NCBI GenBank assembly: GCA_023055425.1
Contig: JALGPY010000004.1
Location: 114,617,504-114,681,503 of the forward strand
Direction: 5' to 3'
Source: Linanthus parryae
Taxonomy: Eukaryota; Streptophyta; Magnoliopsida; Ericales; Polemoniaceae
DNA length: 64,000 nt
Positions 37,986-48,466 of the stretch are shown piece after piece. Below the pieces are notes generated by a model. The model saw only the letters and a program-made list of their open reading frames with translations, ran no database searches and was not told the DNA's origin. Within the stretch, counting starts at the first letter, position 1, and the number at the start of each line of letters is the position of its first letter. The position numbers and the translations under genes are program-made.

Positions 37986-38795
37986 CTGGTTGCGTTGAGT
38001 CTCAAGAGAAGCTATGACGAGTTCATGATCAAGATATGTCGGGTTTGATGGGAAGATTGGGTTTCCGCTGGTTGGCCTCTGAAACAGGGCGTGCAAGCAC
38101 ACCAAGCCTTTGTTGGGAGGCTATCGGGTTCCTTGTTGGGGGAGCTATTGGGCTCTTGTTGTGGAACATCATAATTGTGGATCTAGTTTTAGTACATCCG
38201 GCACGCTTTCGGTTCCGGCATGCGTCAATCGATATGGCGTGCTCAACCCGACGAGTGATCTGGATCTATATCTGGATTTGGCGGCTAGGAGGATTCAATC
38301 CTAGGTGGAGGCGGCTTGAATCAACTAGCGAATTGAGGGAGAAACATCATGAGAAAAGGGAGTGTCCCAAGAATCGTGCACCTGGAGATCTCGCTTCAGG
38401 GGGAGGAGGAGGGACGCTCGAGGACGATGAAACTCTCTAGGCCGCTTGGGGGCGGTTCGGGCTCCAGGCATGGAGCATGGGAGCGTGTTATTGGGCACGC
38501 GAATTGGTAGTGCGATTGGATCTTGGATTGGCGCGCTTCGGTTATTGATTTTGCGCATTGGTGCGGGTGGCGGCGCAAATTGGCATGACATTGTTTGATA
38601 GACACTTTTGTCACTAAGTGTCATTGTAGTGACGTTGGGGTATGCATTAGTCATGGTGCATTGAAGAGGCGTTTGTTGGGACGCATTGGGAGTGTGTTCA
38701 AATTCCAAAAATTGGGAATGCACTCGGATTGGGTTCATTGGATTGATGAGAAGAATTGGTTCGGTAGCTATGGAGTTTGAATCAAGGTGGAGGTT
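37986..38795 (+). mobile_element. Internal region of small LTR element, no gag-pol
   Basis: The interior is only about 0.8 kb and codes for no recognisable retroviral-type protein. Just after the primer site a short stretch (from about 38013, ATGACGAGTTCATGA) looks like the start of a copia gag gene broken by a stop. Open frames at 38036-38440 plus and 38325-38819 minus show no known domain. A purine-rich tract (AAGGTGGAGG) precedes the 3' LTR. The element must have moved with enzymes supplied by another element. Confidence 0.85.
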
Positions 38796-39228
38796 TGTTG
38801 GGTTTTTCGGTTGATTCAAAATCCTAGCATGGGATGGTCAAAGGAGGCTAATAGTTTTGGAAGTAATTACATTACTTTGGCAGCAAGAATCTCTTTGATT
38901 CCTTATAGGGGTCTACTTTGACTAATATATTTGGTAGTGTCCTTATTGGGTTAGGAAACAATTTAGGAATTATTTCCTAGTTTGTCTCGGATTAGTTTTG
39001 GACATTACTTGGGCTCCAAGTCTTGTACTAGTATATAAGTAGATGCTAGAGTCATGACTTGGTGTGTGCTTGTAATTGGTATTAGCTTCTCATCAATAAA
39101 TTGGGTTGGTTTGGTCGTGGATGTAGCTAGTCTCAAACTAGTGAACCACGTTAAATTTCTTGTGTTCTTGATCTTGCTCTTGTTTGTTCTTGTTTTCTTT
39201 TGTCTCTCGCGTATTGGGAATCCTAACA
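38796..39228 (+). repeat. 3' LTR of small non-autonomous LTR element
   Basis: This is the second 433-bp LTR, followed by ATAGA. With the 5' LTR it defines a 1690-bp TRIM/LARD-like insertion in the 3' flank of PEAMT copy 1. The paralogous empty site (GTCATATAACTACT, about 46826) lacks it. Confidence 0.96.
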
Positions 39229-39441
39229 ATAGAACTACTAAAATGTCAGCATTTTAGGAGAGTTGATAGAAGTATAGTGACACAGTTGCCGTGGTTGAGG
39301 GTAACGCAATACAATTTATGATTGAAATACTGAGGAGGAAATGAGAAGATGATTTTACAAACAGTGGAAGCATGTATTTCCGTGAATTTGGGAGATCAAC
39401 CAAACGGAGAGAAGTGAAGATCGTGATTAGTTACTTTCATA

Positions 39442-39699
39442 CCATTATGTCCCAGTTATTTCCCTCTCCTTTGACTTTTATCACTATTCACGCGCTCACT
39501 TTGACCCGGTGATTTGGATAGTAAATGATGCAAAGTTTTTAATTTTTTTATGGCGTCGAAGTAGAAGTTGCTCTATAACACGGTGAAAAAAATTATCAAA
39601 AAATCGCATCGTTTTGCTATCCAAATCACCCGGTCAAAGTGACTCAACTACGAGTTAAAAAATTAACTTGAGGAGAAAGAGCTGGGACGGAGAGTACGA
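39442..39699. mobile_element. Stowaway-like MITE
   Basis: The right end reads, inverted, CTCTCCGTCCCAG; the left end is a decayed CATTATGTCCCAG. TA dinucleotides flank both sides. The interior has complementary arms (CTTTGACCCGGTGATTTGG and CAAATCACCCGGTCAAAG), so it folds into a hairpin, as Stowaway elements do. Confidence 0.7.
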
Positions 39700-39833
39700 A
39701 AGTAAGACGGGCACTTTATGCAATTATCAAAGATATGGGAGAAGATAATACTTTTAAAAAAATATCTAAATGTGCGTGCGGTAGTTAGTGCGTGGGACGG
39801 GAGGATGACGAACCACAACAATAAATTATTGCA

Positions 39834-40780
39834 GATAGTAGTGATGTAGTAATGTCACCAGTTATTTTTTCTCCGGTCACTAGTTTGGTAAGTACCGTAA
39901 AGAATTATTGGATTCTAAAAAAAAAGTAGTAAGAATTATTATTTTTGGGTAAAAGACAAAAACCATCCCTTAAGTATGGGTAAAATACAAATATACCCTT
40001 GTGTTTGAGTATATACCTAATACTCTCCTGTCAGTTCACGGTGTTAGACAACTACCACCCTTCTGTATGATTGAAGATAATAGTGATGTAGTCTGTCACG
40101 AGTTATTTTTTCCCCGGTCACAGTATTGGTAAGTAAAGAATCATTGGATTCTAAAAAAAGTAAAGAATTATTATTTTTGGGCAAAAGACAGAAACCATCG
40201 CTTGAGTATGGGTAAAATACAAATATACCCCTTGTGTTTGGGTATATACCAATGCCATTCTGTCAGTTGACAGTATTAGACAACTATCACCCTTATGTAT
40301 GATTGAAGATAGTAGTGATTGAAGATAGTAGTGATGTATTCACTCCCCAGTTATTTTTCCTGCGGTCACTGGTTTGGTAAGTAAAGAATTATTGGATTCT
40401 AAAAGAAAAAGTAAGAATTACTACCTCCGTTTCTTCTCTACCACACCGGTTTGACTTTTTGACTCGTATCTGGCTCACTTTAACCGAGTAATTTGGATAG
40501 CAAAACGATCTGTTTTTTGATAATTTTTGCACTGTGTTATAGAGCAACTTTTACTCTACAACACCATGAAAGAATTATAAAAAATTACATCATTTGACTA
40601 CATAAATCATCGGATCAAAGTGACAAAAGTCAAAACGGTGTAATAGAGAAGAAACGAAGGTAGTATTATTTTTGGGCAAAACACAAAATCATCCCTTGAG
40701 TATGGGTAGAATACAAATATACCCCTTGTGTTTGGGTATATACCAATATCCTCCAGTTAGTGTCAGGTACTGTTGATTTT
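39834..40780 (+). repeat. Three tandem units of a MULE-end-like repeat
   Basis: Units of about 240-250 bp start at about 39834, 40076 and 40324. Each holds GATAGTAGTGATG, then CGGTCAC..TTGGTAAGTA, AAGAATTATTGGATTCTAAA, and TTTTGGG(T/C)AAAAGACA. The last word resembles the terminal repeat of the Mutator-like element at 21855. The third unit is split by a Stowaway MITE (40421-40663). No inverted partner end is present, so this is a tandem array rather than a complete transposon. Confidence 0.75.
40421..40663. mobile_element. Stowaway-like MITE (243 bp)
   Basis: The terminal inverted repeats CTACCTCCGTTTCTTCTCTA and GAAACGAAGGTAG lie between TA duplications (40419-40420 and 40664-40665). The arms are complementary through the interior. 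Confidence 0.85.
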
Positions 40781-40983
40781 TTTACTGTTATACCCCTCTC
40801 CATGTGTAATTACTTAAATGTAATTACATAATTTTAAGGACAATTATGCCCTTATAACTATATCTAATTAGAACTTAATTTTAAATAAACTTATATACCA
40901 TTTTTTTCATGATTACATCATCACTGAGTACTGTTAAATGATCATTATACCCTTTCAGTCATTAATTGTTTTCAAAAAGCAAA

Positions 40984-41060
40984 TGGGTGCTAGTTCAGTG
41001 GAAGAACGTTTGAATCCCTTACCTAAGGTCTCGGGTTCGGATCCAACTAAAAGAAATTAT
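40984..41060 (+). mobile_element. tRNA-derived SINE-like fragment, copy 2
   Basis: GGGTGCTAGTTCAGTGG (A-box) and GGTTCGGATCC (B-box, 41034-41044) are in tRNA-promoter spacing. This copy is better preserved than its partner at 25475. Confidence 0.65.
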
Positions 41061-41483
41061 TTTCAAAAGAATATATATTCTACTAATGGTAATGACACAT
41101 GCTATAATTTATTTGTTTTTTATAGTAATATATGCACGTAGTGGTAGTAATAGTAAGTAGGAGAATCTCACAAATAATGGAGCTTCATTTGTAATTCAAG
41201 TTTATTTTAATGCCCCTCTTTTGCCTTCTCAAAATATATAAAATGAATCATCACCTGCAGCGTCTGTTCGGGATTCTTCACCCTTTAATTATACTGTATT
41301 CTTTATTTGAGCCAGTATCGGATGCTCTTCAGCCCTTCACCACTTGTTATGTTTTGTCATTCAAGCATGAACATACATCACTCTATTGTAGCACCATTAT
41401 TATAAAACTCTAGCCTCCTTCGATTGCAGAGTTTGTGATTTCTCTCCATTTTCTTCCGGCAATCCCCTGAGAGACTGTGAAGC

Positions 41484-44400
41484 ATGGCTGCCACAGGTGA
41501 GCAACCGTGTCTACTCTGTGAAATGCATATAACATTTTCATATATATGTAAATGAGAGATCAATGTAACTAACTGTATATGCACTTACTAATTTTGTAGG
41601 AGAGATTCCGGAAAGCTACTCGTCTGAACACTCCGTCGACCTCACTGAGACTATGATTCTCGACTTCCCAGTCGCTGATCTCCGTCATGGAGAAAAAATT
41701 GGGGTAGCCTCTCTCTTTCGCTCTCTCTGTTTTGATAGGCTTATTTCCTGAAGCTGCTTCTATTTCTGTTCTTATTGTATGCAAATCTGTCTTTTAATAC
41801 ATTAGATGTAACGAAAAAGTGTGAGATTGAGACTTCAGATTGATGATCTGTTTCTGCTTATTGGACAACCAGTTTTCACTAATTGAAGGCAGGCATCTAT
41901 AACTTGATTGAACAGAAATTTAAGAGTAATAGCGCCAACCCGAGTGCTTATTGGGGCTGTTTGGATGAGCATGAATAAGTAAGAGTTTTAGTTGAAAAGC
42001 TCACTTATGGTGGGTTTAGTGTGGACTTGAGCCGTCTTTTAAGATAATGTGAAAAAAAACCGTGCCAAAAAAGTTTAAAAACAAAGGTGTATGGATTTGG
42101 TTAAAAAAGTTTGTGCGGTTAAAAAGTCAGTGTTGTGATTGTTTTGTTATTTGGTAAAAGTTACCATTATACCCCTGTTACTAACAAAAAGGTGTGGAAT
42201 ATGAACAGTATTGTCATCTTAATTTTTTGAGGAGAAAAAAGACGCAAAAAGTCTCATGAACCCAACTTTTTTCTTCCGCCAACTCAACACTACAAATTCA
42301 AAAGCCAAAATTCAGAATCCATTCAAAAATGCTCACCCGGAACCTTTAGAAAAAAATCTAAAAAGCCAAAAAGTCGATTTTAGATTAGAATCCACAAAAA
42401 AACTCGCACCAAACCAACCCTTAATCTGGTGTGGTTGGACATGATAGGTTATTGTTGATTATTAGTTTTTCTTTTTTTCAAATGTCGTAGTTTCTTTTTT
42501 ACCATCCTTTCCGGTGGAATTCCGGATTTCTAGCTGTAAATTTTGGGATTTTTTCTGGAAATTTGGAGAGGTTTGACCAAAAAGTCAGATTTTTGAATTC
42601 CTCTGCCTCTAATTTAACCTTATCCAAACAGGACCATTATACTTACAAATCCTGTCTCAAAAGAGTACGATTAGTTGTTTGAAGGAGTGTTAGTTTTTGT
42701 CTCTTCGATGTCTGGATAATTTTCCTAACTTTTCATCGATATAAACATATGTATGGGGAACTTATACCACTACTGTCAGGTCCTTGCTATGCTTCCACCT
42801 TTTGAGGGGAAATCGGTATTGAAACTAGGAGCTGGCGTCGGTCTTTTGACTGGTGAGCTAGCTCAGAAAGCTGGGCAATTGATAGCAGTGGACTTCAGCG
42901 AAAGTTTAATAAACAAGGTAAATGATCCGCGGACGAAGCCTTGTAAGATGGAAGAATGAAAGAACTATTAATGATCATCTCCTTTTGTGAGTTCAAATTA
43001 ATAGTAGCAGTTTATTTTCCGATTTTCAGAATGAAGCTGTTAATGGGGATCATAAAAATGTCACGTTTACGTGTGCTGATGTGACGTCCCCAGATTTTAG
43101 CATTTTGCCAGAATCCGTGGACTTGATTGTCTCCAACCCTCTCTTGATGTATATCCCTGATATAGAGGTGAACTCCCTTCTTCTTTATGTTGTTTTGAAT
43201 GTTTCGAGTATTAGATGCTTAAATAGTTAAATTTATCATTTTTTTCCATTCATTCTAGGTTGCGAAACTTGTGGAAAGAATGGTTAAATGGTTAAAGGTT
43301 GACGGATACATTCTCGTCAGAGAGTCAAGCTACCATGCTGATAGAAAGAACATCCTGACCCATTACCGCGAACCCAGATACTATACAAAGGTTTGTCTTG
43401 TTGGATTTTAAGATTATACATGTCAACACAGACTTCTTCATACTGAAAAAATGGCTTATAGATTCGTTAATATAACCTGTAACAGGTGTTCAAGGAATGT
43501 GTAGAGCGCGACTGTTCTGGGAGCTCGTTTGAACTCTCTCTTGTAAACTATCAAAGGATTGGAGCTGATGTTAGTAACAAAAAGAACCGAAACCAGTTAC
43601 GATCATATTTGTCTTATCTTTTTCATATTGATAACTGATATGTTGTTGAATGATGATGATCATGCAGGTTTGCTGGTTATGGCAGAAGATTAGATCAGAG
43701 GACGATAAAGAGTTCCAAAAATTCTTGGATAATGTACAATACAAAAGTAAGGGGATACTGAGATACGAGCGCATCTTTGGTCCAGGTTATGTTAGCACGG
43801 GAGGATTCGGTAAGTACCACATCCTACCTCATATCCTACAGCACCCAAACACAGTAAAGCAGCATATCAAATCTTGCCTTATATCACATTATACATATCC
43901 CACCCCATATCCCCAGCATACATCATATCCCACTGTTGTATATCCGCTACTACCCAAACGAGGCCTTTGTGCTTCTTCGTGTTTCATAAAATCTGAATGA
44001 CAAGAATTGTCCTAATATTGTGCAGAGACTACAAAGGAATTTGTCGAGAAGCTTGACCTGAAGCCAGGTCAGACAGTCCTGGATGTGGGGTGTGGAATAG
44101 GTGGAGGTGACTTTTACATGGCTGAGGAATTTGGTGTTCATGTCATTGGCATCGACCTCTCCGTGAACATGATTTCAATCGCGCTGGAACGTGCAATTGG
44201 GCGCAACCGTTCGGTAGAATTTGAGGTTGCGGATTGCACGAAGAAGACGTATTCATACGGCACGTTTGACGTGGTTTACAGCCGCGACACCATTCTCCAC
44301 ATTCAAGTAAGAGTTTTGTCATTTAAGCTCTCTTGTAATCGGAACTAGCCGTTTAGCCCATTATTTAGAGCCCTGAGACAGTTCAAGCCTCCCCTTAGCA

Positions 44401-45197
44401 ACATGAATTACCTGATGTTCTATGTACTTGACAAAAAATAATAATAAGTATAACTCTTGTAGTTAACATTGGATATGTACTAATAATGAGTGCTCTGTCA
44501 TTTTTGTAACAGGACAAGCCCGCATTGTTCAAGAACTTATATAGTTGGTTGAAGCCGGGAGGCAAAGTTCTGATCAGCGATTACTGCAAGAGCCCGGAAC
44601 CTCCAACACCAGAATTTGCTGCTTATATCAAGCAGAGAGGTTATGATCTCCACAGTGTAGAAGCATATGGACAGGTATGAATCAATGTACCAAATTTACT
44701 TTTTACACATTTTCTCCCTTCCTAAAAACTGCATATACATTCTTTTACTCAAATCGCGCTTGTTTGGTATAATCCACAGATGCTTAGAGATGCTGGTTTC
44801 GATAACGTCATTGCCGAGGATCGAACAGATCAGGTTCTTGTTTCTCATTTCTGTAATCTCCTATTGTATAAGGTAGTGAGACGGTTTCTTAAACTGAATT
44901 CACTACCAATTCTATGTGCTCCAGTTCTTAAAAGTTTTGCAGAGGGAACTAGATGAAACCGAGAAGCAGAAAGAAGAATTTATTAATGATTTCTCTGAAG
45001 TAAGTTAGTTTCTATTTGTGTCTGCTTCTCTTTGTTGAGTTCTCTTTGTTGATGTAACTTGCTTTTTTTCCTAATTGCATATAATGTATAACCTATAGGA
45101 CGATTATAACGACATAGTGGGAGGATGGAAAGCTAAACAGATCAGGAGTTCCTCGGGCGAGCAGAGGTGGGGACTCTTCGTTGCAAACAAGCATTGA
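41484..45197 (+). CDS. PEAMT-like: PEAMT-like phosphoethanolamine/phosphobase N-methyltransferase, copy 2
   Basis: Twelve exons: 41484-41496, 41600-41703, 42780-42917, 43030-43167, 43259-43390, 43486-43569, 43668-43809, 44026-44306, 44513-44674, 44780-44833, 44925-44999 and 45099-45197. They give 473 residues in frame, with every exon the same length as in copy 1. Domain 2 is well kept ([23 protein letters not shown]). Domain 1 is altered: KLGAGVG for ELGAGIG (Glu54 to Lys), SNP for SNW (Pro122), and the N-terminal YW pair is YS. The ancestral donor after exon 6 is CAG|TTACG without GT, so the model uses GAT|GTTAGT upstream, as in copy 1. Intron 2 is enlarged by a MITE. In this family domain 1 does the first methylation and domain 2 the later two. 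A protein restricted to phosphomonomethyl- and dimethyl-ethanolamine is therefore plausible; loss of function is the alternative. Confidence 0.85.
41953..42635. mobile_element. PIF/Harbinger (Tourist)-like MITE in intron 2 of copy 2
   Basis: The ends are GGGGCTGTTTGGAT and, inverted, GGTCCTGTTTGGAT. The flanks give a 3-bp duplication ATT. Copy 1 shows the empty site (GTGGTTATTATACTTAC near 26521), which fixes the insertion at 683 bp. It has no transposase. Confidence 0.85.
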
Positions 45198-45424
45198 TCC
45201 ATTTTATCTTTGTCACTTCATTGTTACTCCGTCTGTCTGCTACTCATTTTGTTGACAATTTCAAGTTCTAGAATAATATGAACTGTGGTGTTTACCGTTT
45301 CTCTTATGTTTGCCGCTTCATTTTGGTTGCCTAAGTATTACTCCTAGTATTCACTTTACATTTGATGTTTCCAAGACATATGATAACTACTTCTTCCATC
45401 TTAAAATGAGTATTATATTGTGAC

Positions 45425-45441
45425 TAGAGTATTACCCAATT

Positions 45442-45478
<37 letters not shown>

Positions 45479-45785
45479 ATTTAGAGGTGTTTTTCCTTAA
45501 ATAAATTTAGAGGTGTTATCCAAAAAATTATATTTACAAATGTGGTGAAAAAAAAAAGTACAACTTCCAAATTAGGGATGTAATTGAAAAAAACATCTCT
45601 CCTATTAGTTATGGATGATTGACAAAAAAATATTAGTTATGGATGTCGAAGGATAGTGGTAGTTAAGGATGTCAAAAAGAGTGATTAGTTAGAAACGTAA
45701 TAAGTATGTGAGATCTAATGGTGGGGATGTGATTGATTTAATCTAACGGCTGAAAATTCAAAAGTTTGTTAAACCATGTTATTTT
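45425..45785. other. Extra DNA in unit 2 with (TA)n microsatellite
   Basis: About 350 bp is absent from the matching place in unit 1 (after 29385). It begins with a TA microsatellite (about 45442-45475) and contains repeated words of the type TTAGTTATGGATG. No terminal repeats or gene are recognised. Confidence 0.55.
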
Positions 45786-45858
45786 ATAAAATAGATTTGA
45801 TTAGTAAATTGATACTGAATATTTTGTTTTCAGTTAAAATTATTGTACAGTGACCTTG

Positions 45859-46367
45859 TTTGAGTAAGCTAAATTTTTAGATAGATAGATTTTTCAAAAT
45901 CTGAGCTCAAATCTGAATTATTGCGGAAAGACAATCGGTTCCGGCTGACAAAGCCGGACCTGGTTAATGTGCACCCGGAACCGGCTAATACTTACCCGGA
46001 CCCGGCTATAGTTGCAACCGGACCCAGGTCATCCGGACAGGCCATCAATTTGTTAGCCTTTTATCCACATGCCACGTGTCACATAGCTCTTGGTACAAAG
46101 ACCACTTTATAGGTGAAAAATTACAAGGCTGAATCCTGTTTTGTATCACTCAGAACCGGTTAAAGCAAAATCGGGTCCGGTTCTCTTTGTATGCGGCAAT
46201 AAATATTTTAATAATAACAGGATCTGAGTCGATCAGTGACCGAATCCGGATAATAACAAAAAATCTCTAATCTATTTAGATTATTCAAACGGGTCAGATT
46301 ATCTTTTTAAATTTCATTAATCTATCCTAAAATCTAACTTACACAAACTAAGCCAATAAGGTGAAAA
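45859..46367. mobile_element. MITE-like insertion, copy 2 3' flank
   Basis: The inverted ends are imperfect: CTTGTTTGAGTAAGCTAAAT on the left and, inverted, CTTAGTTTGTGTAAGTTAGAT-like sequence on the right. The interior is rich in CCGG/CCGGAACCGG words. Unit 1 lacks this stretch. The boundaries are approximate and no clear target duplication is seen. Confidence 0.5.
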
Positions 46368-46970
46368 GATTAACAAGGTCTTTTATTGTTTTGAGATCCA
46401 TTGTACCCCCTCAAAATGATTAGAAAAAACAGCACCAGCACCCTCATTGTGGGTTGGTACATAAACCCACTTACTAATATATACTATTATCTCTTGTTCC
46501 AAGAATTATCTGTGGATCCAAAAAAATGAAAAGCTAGTCTGACTTCTTCAGTCTCAAACTGTACCCACACAGTTGAAGAGGAAGTTTTAAAGAAGTGGAT
46601 CTTCAGATCCAACAACATTTCTTTTACCACTGCCACTGGGTTAAACAATCCACAACATGAATTATTTCTACTTTTTTGCTGATGCAGGCAAGGGGAGTAC
46701 CGGAGTACTAAGTGAACTTTATAACTCTTTTTCTTCTTTTACTTGACGGTCCGATGTAGGAGTTCTCAACAAGAACAGTGCACGTGCAACAATTTGTTTC
46801 ACTAACTACTGCTAAGCTTAGAAGTCATATAACTACTAAAACGTCGGCAATTTAGGGGAGTTGATTGAAGTATAGTTAATTAGTTATGCAGTTACCGTGG
46901 TTGAGGGGATCACAATGCAATTTATGATTGAAATACAAAGGAGAAGGAAAATGAAAAGATGATTTTCTTC

Positions 46971-47779
46971 TTGGACATGTCCACACTCAAAGCAAAATTT
47001 CTCCCTATAGCACCCCCTCTCCACTCGTGGGATTAGAGTTGAACCATATTTTTATAGGATTTTTTCCCTCCCCCTTCCCCTATGGTGAAATTACATACTC
47101 GTCCATCCTATATCAATTTGTATCCCTCTTTTTACGTTTCTTTCAATTTAATTCATATTTTATGGATTAGTAAATGATTTAACCACCAATATTAATTCAA
47201 TCTCACAAAAACACAAAGAACATCTTATTTAAATCTCAGTACTATTAATCACTCAGCTAAAATCATAAACACTGACCCTAGGGTTTGGCATGAAAAAGGC
47301 ATGGGTGAATCATTCTTGTATGGACATGCTCAATAATGAATTGCAAAGATCAGACATGGGCTCCGGTTGGTGTCAAAGATATAAATAATTTCGCATTGTG
47401 TGTGTGGTGTAGACACAAAGTGTACTACCAGAAAGCTAAACAATGGGAGGGGCCGAAATGAATCTCGGGAATCACGTGGGAGGGACCCAATTGAATGAGT
47501 GGACTATACCTTTTGTTATCAAAACTTCAAGATTCCGGTCACCTGCGTCGCCCCGCCGATTCCCCCACAGCCACTCGAGGGGAGTGACCTCCAGTCGGAA
47601 TCACACATTACCCTCTCTGAGCTTCATTATGCATCTTCCTCCCACCATTGAAATGATTTGACCATTTTGGGAATCATTTATGGCTTATTTTACTGAATTA
47701 ATTAAATTAAATTTAGTTTTCCTTAATTCATTTGTTTTATCCTAGTGTCATTTTCTCCAACGCATGAGCAAGTATATTA
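46971..47779. other. Intergenic, no gene
   Basis: AT-rich sequence with a short GC-richer patch (47440-47640) that holds a 72-codon frame without recognisable domain or splice context. I see no supported gene. Confidence 0.6.
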
Positions 47780-48466
47780 TAGGGGTGCAACTTGGACGAG
47801 CTGAACCCAACCAATCCGAACCTAGTCCGACCTAAATTCGGACTTGGATACATGTTTTGAGTAATTTGGACGGGCTTGGAAAAGAATTCTCAATCCGAAT
47901 TGCAATTAGGGTCGGGCTAGGATACGAATATTAAACGATGGGCTAGTTCGAATTGTCCGATTTGTATACTCATTACCTATAAATGATATATTTGGAGAGT
48001 ATTATATAGCATATTTATCAAGGGTCTATTATTTTTATATTAATTAATAGTGATATTTTTAATTCTGTTTATTTTCTCGCAAAATATTTAGTTTTCTCTT
48101 GTATAAATGGATATTTTTTTAATTCACTCTAACATTATATAGTTATTATTTTTTAGCCTTAAATTAAGAAAATTAAAGTGCTTACATTCGGTATCTATTT
48201 TTATATGTATGTTATTAACTTAACTTTCAGGGGACAATTTTAATTGAGTTGAATGTGATAATTACGTTTATTTATTTAGTTTAATGGTCTCACCCAAATT
48301 TAACCCGAACTCGAATTGGTTTGTTCGAATTCGGGCCTGGACGGGTTGACGATACTCCAAACCCTGGTTGGGCTGGGCTTGGGCAACCCTAACAGAACTC
48401 GGGCTTGGGCTTGGACAAGGGGTGTCAACCCGCTTACCCCGCCCGGGTTGCATTCCTAGTATATTA
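47772..48466. mobile_element. hAT-type MITE with perfect 8-bp target duplication
   Basis: The element at 47780-48458 has ends TAGGGGTGCAACTTGG and, inverted, TAGGAATGCAACCCGGG. It is flanked on both sides by GTATATTA (47772-47779 and 48459-48466). An 8-bp duplication is the hAT hallmark. The interior carries CGGGC/GGGCTTGGGC-rich words near the ends and an AT-rich core, and has no transposase. Confidence 0.9.

Larger units (their letters stand above)
25455..39360 (+). repeat. Segmental duplication unit 1 (PEAMT copy 1 plus flanks)
   Basis: The sequence from about 25455 (TTAATTGTTTTCAAAAAGCG) through copy 1 and its 3' flank to about 39360 is collinear with 40960 to about 46970. Once the copia element (29582-37255) and the small LTR element (37539-39228) are removed, the unit is about 4.5 kb. 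Matching anchors outside the exons include GGTAATGACACATGCTATAA upstream and CTCAAAATGATTAGAAAAAA downstream. Confidence 0.85.
40960..46970 (+). repeat. Segmental duplication unit 2 (PEAMT copy 2 plus flanks)
   Basis: This unit is collinear with unit 1 from the SINE-like fragment to the 3' flank at about 46970. Differences are insertions: a MITE in intron 2, and about 0.35 kb and 0.5 kb of extra DNA near 45425-45785 and 45860-46365. It keeps the empty sites of the copia and small LTR elements. Confidence 0.85.

Noticed and set aside
39834..40780. CRISPR-like array
   Set aside because: Units of about 240 bp with no short regular spacers, in a plant nuclear context; it is a tandem repeat of transposon-end-like sequence.
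26051..45197. Calling PEAMT copies 1 and 2 outright pseudogenes
   Set aside because: With the upstream exon 6 donor all twelve exons join in frame with GT-AG borders and intact stops, so coding potential is kept even if activity is altered.
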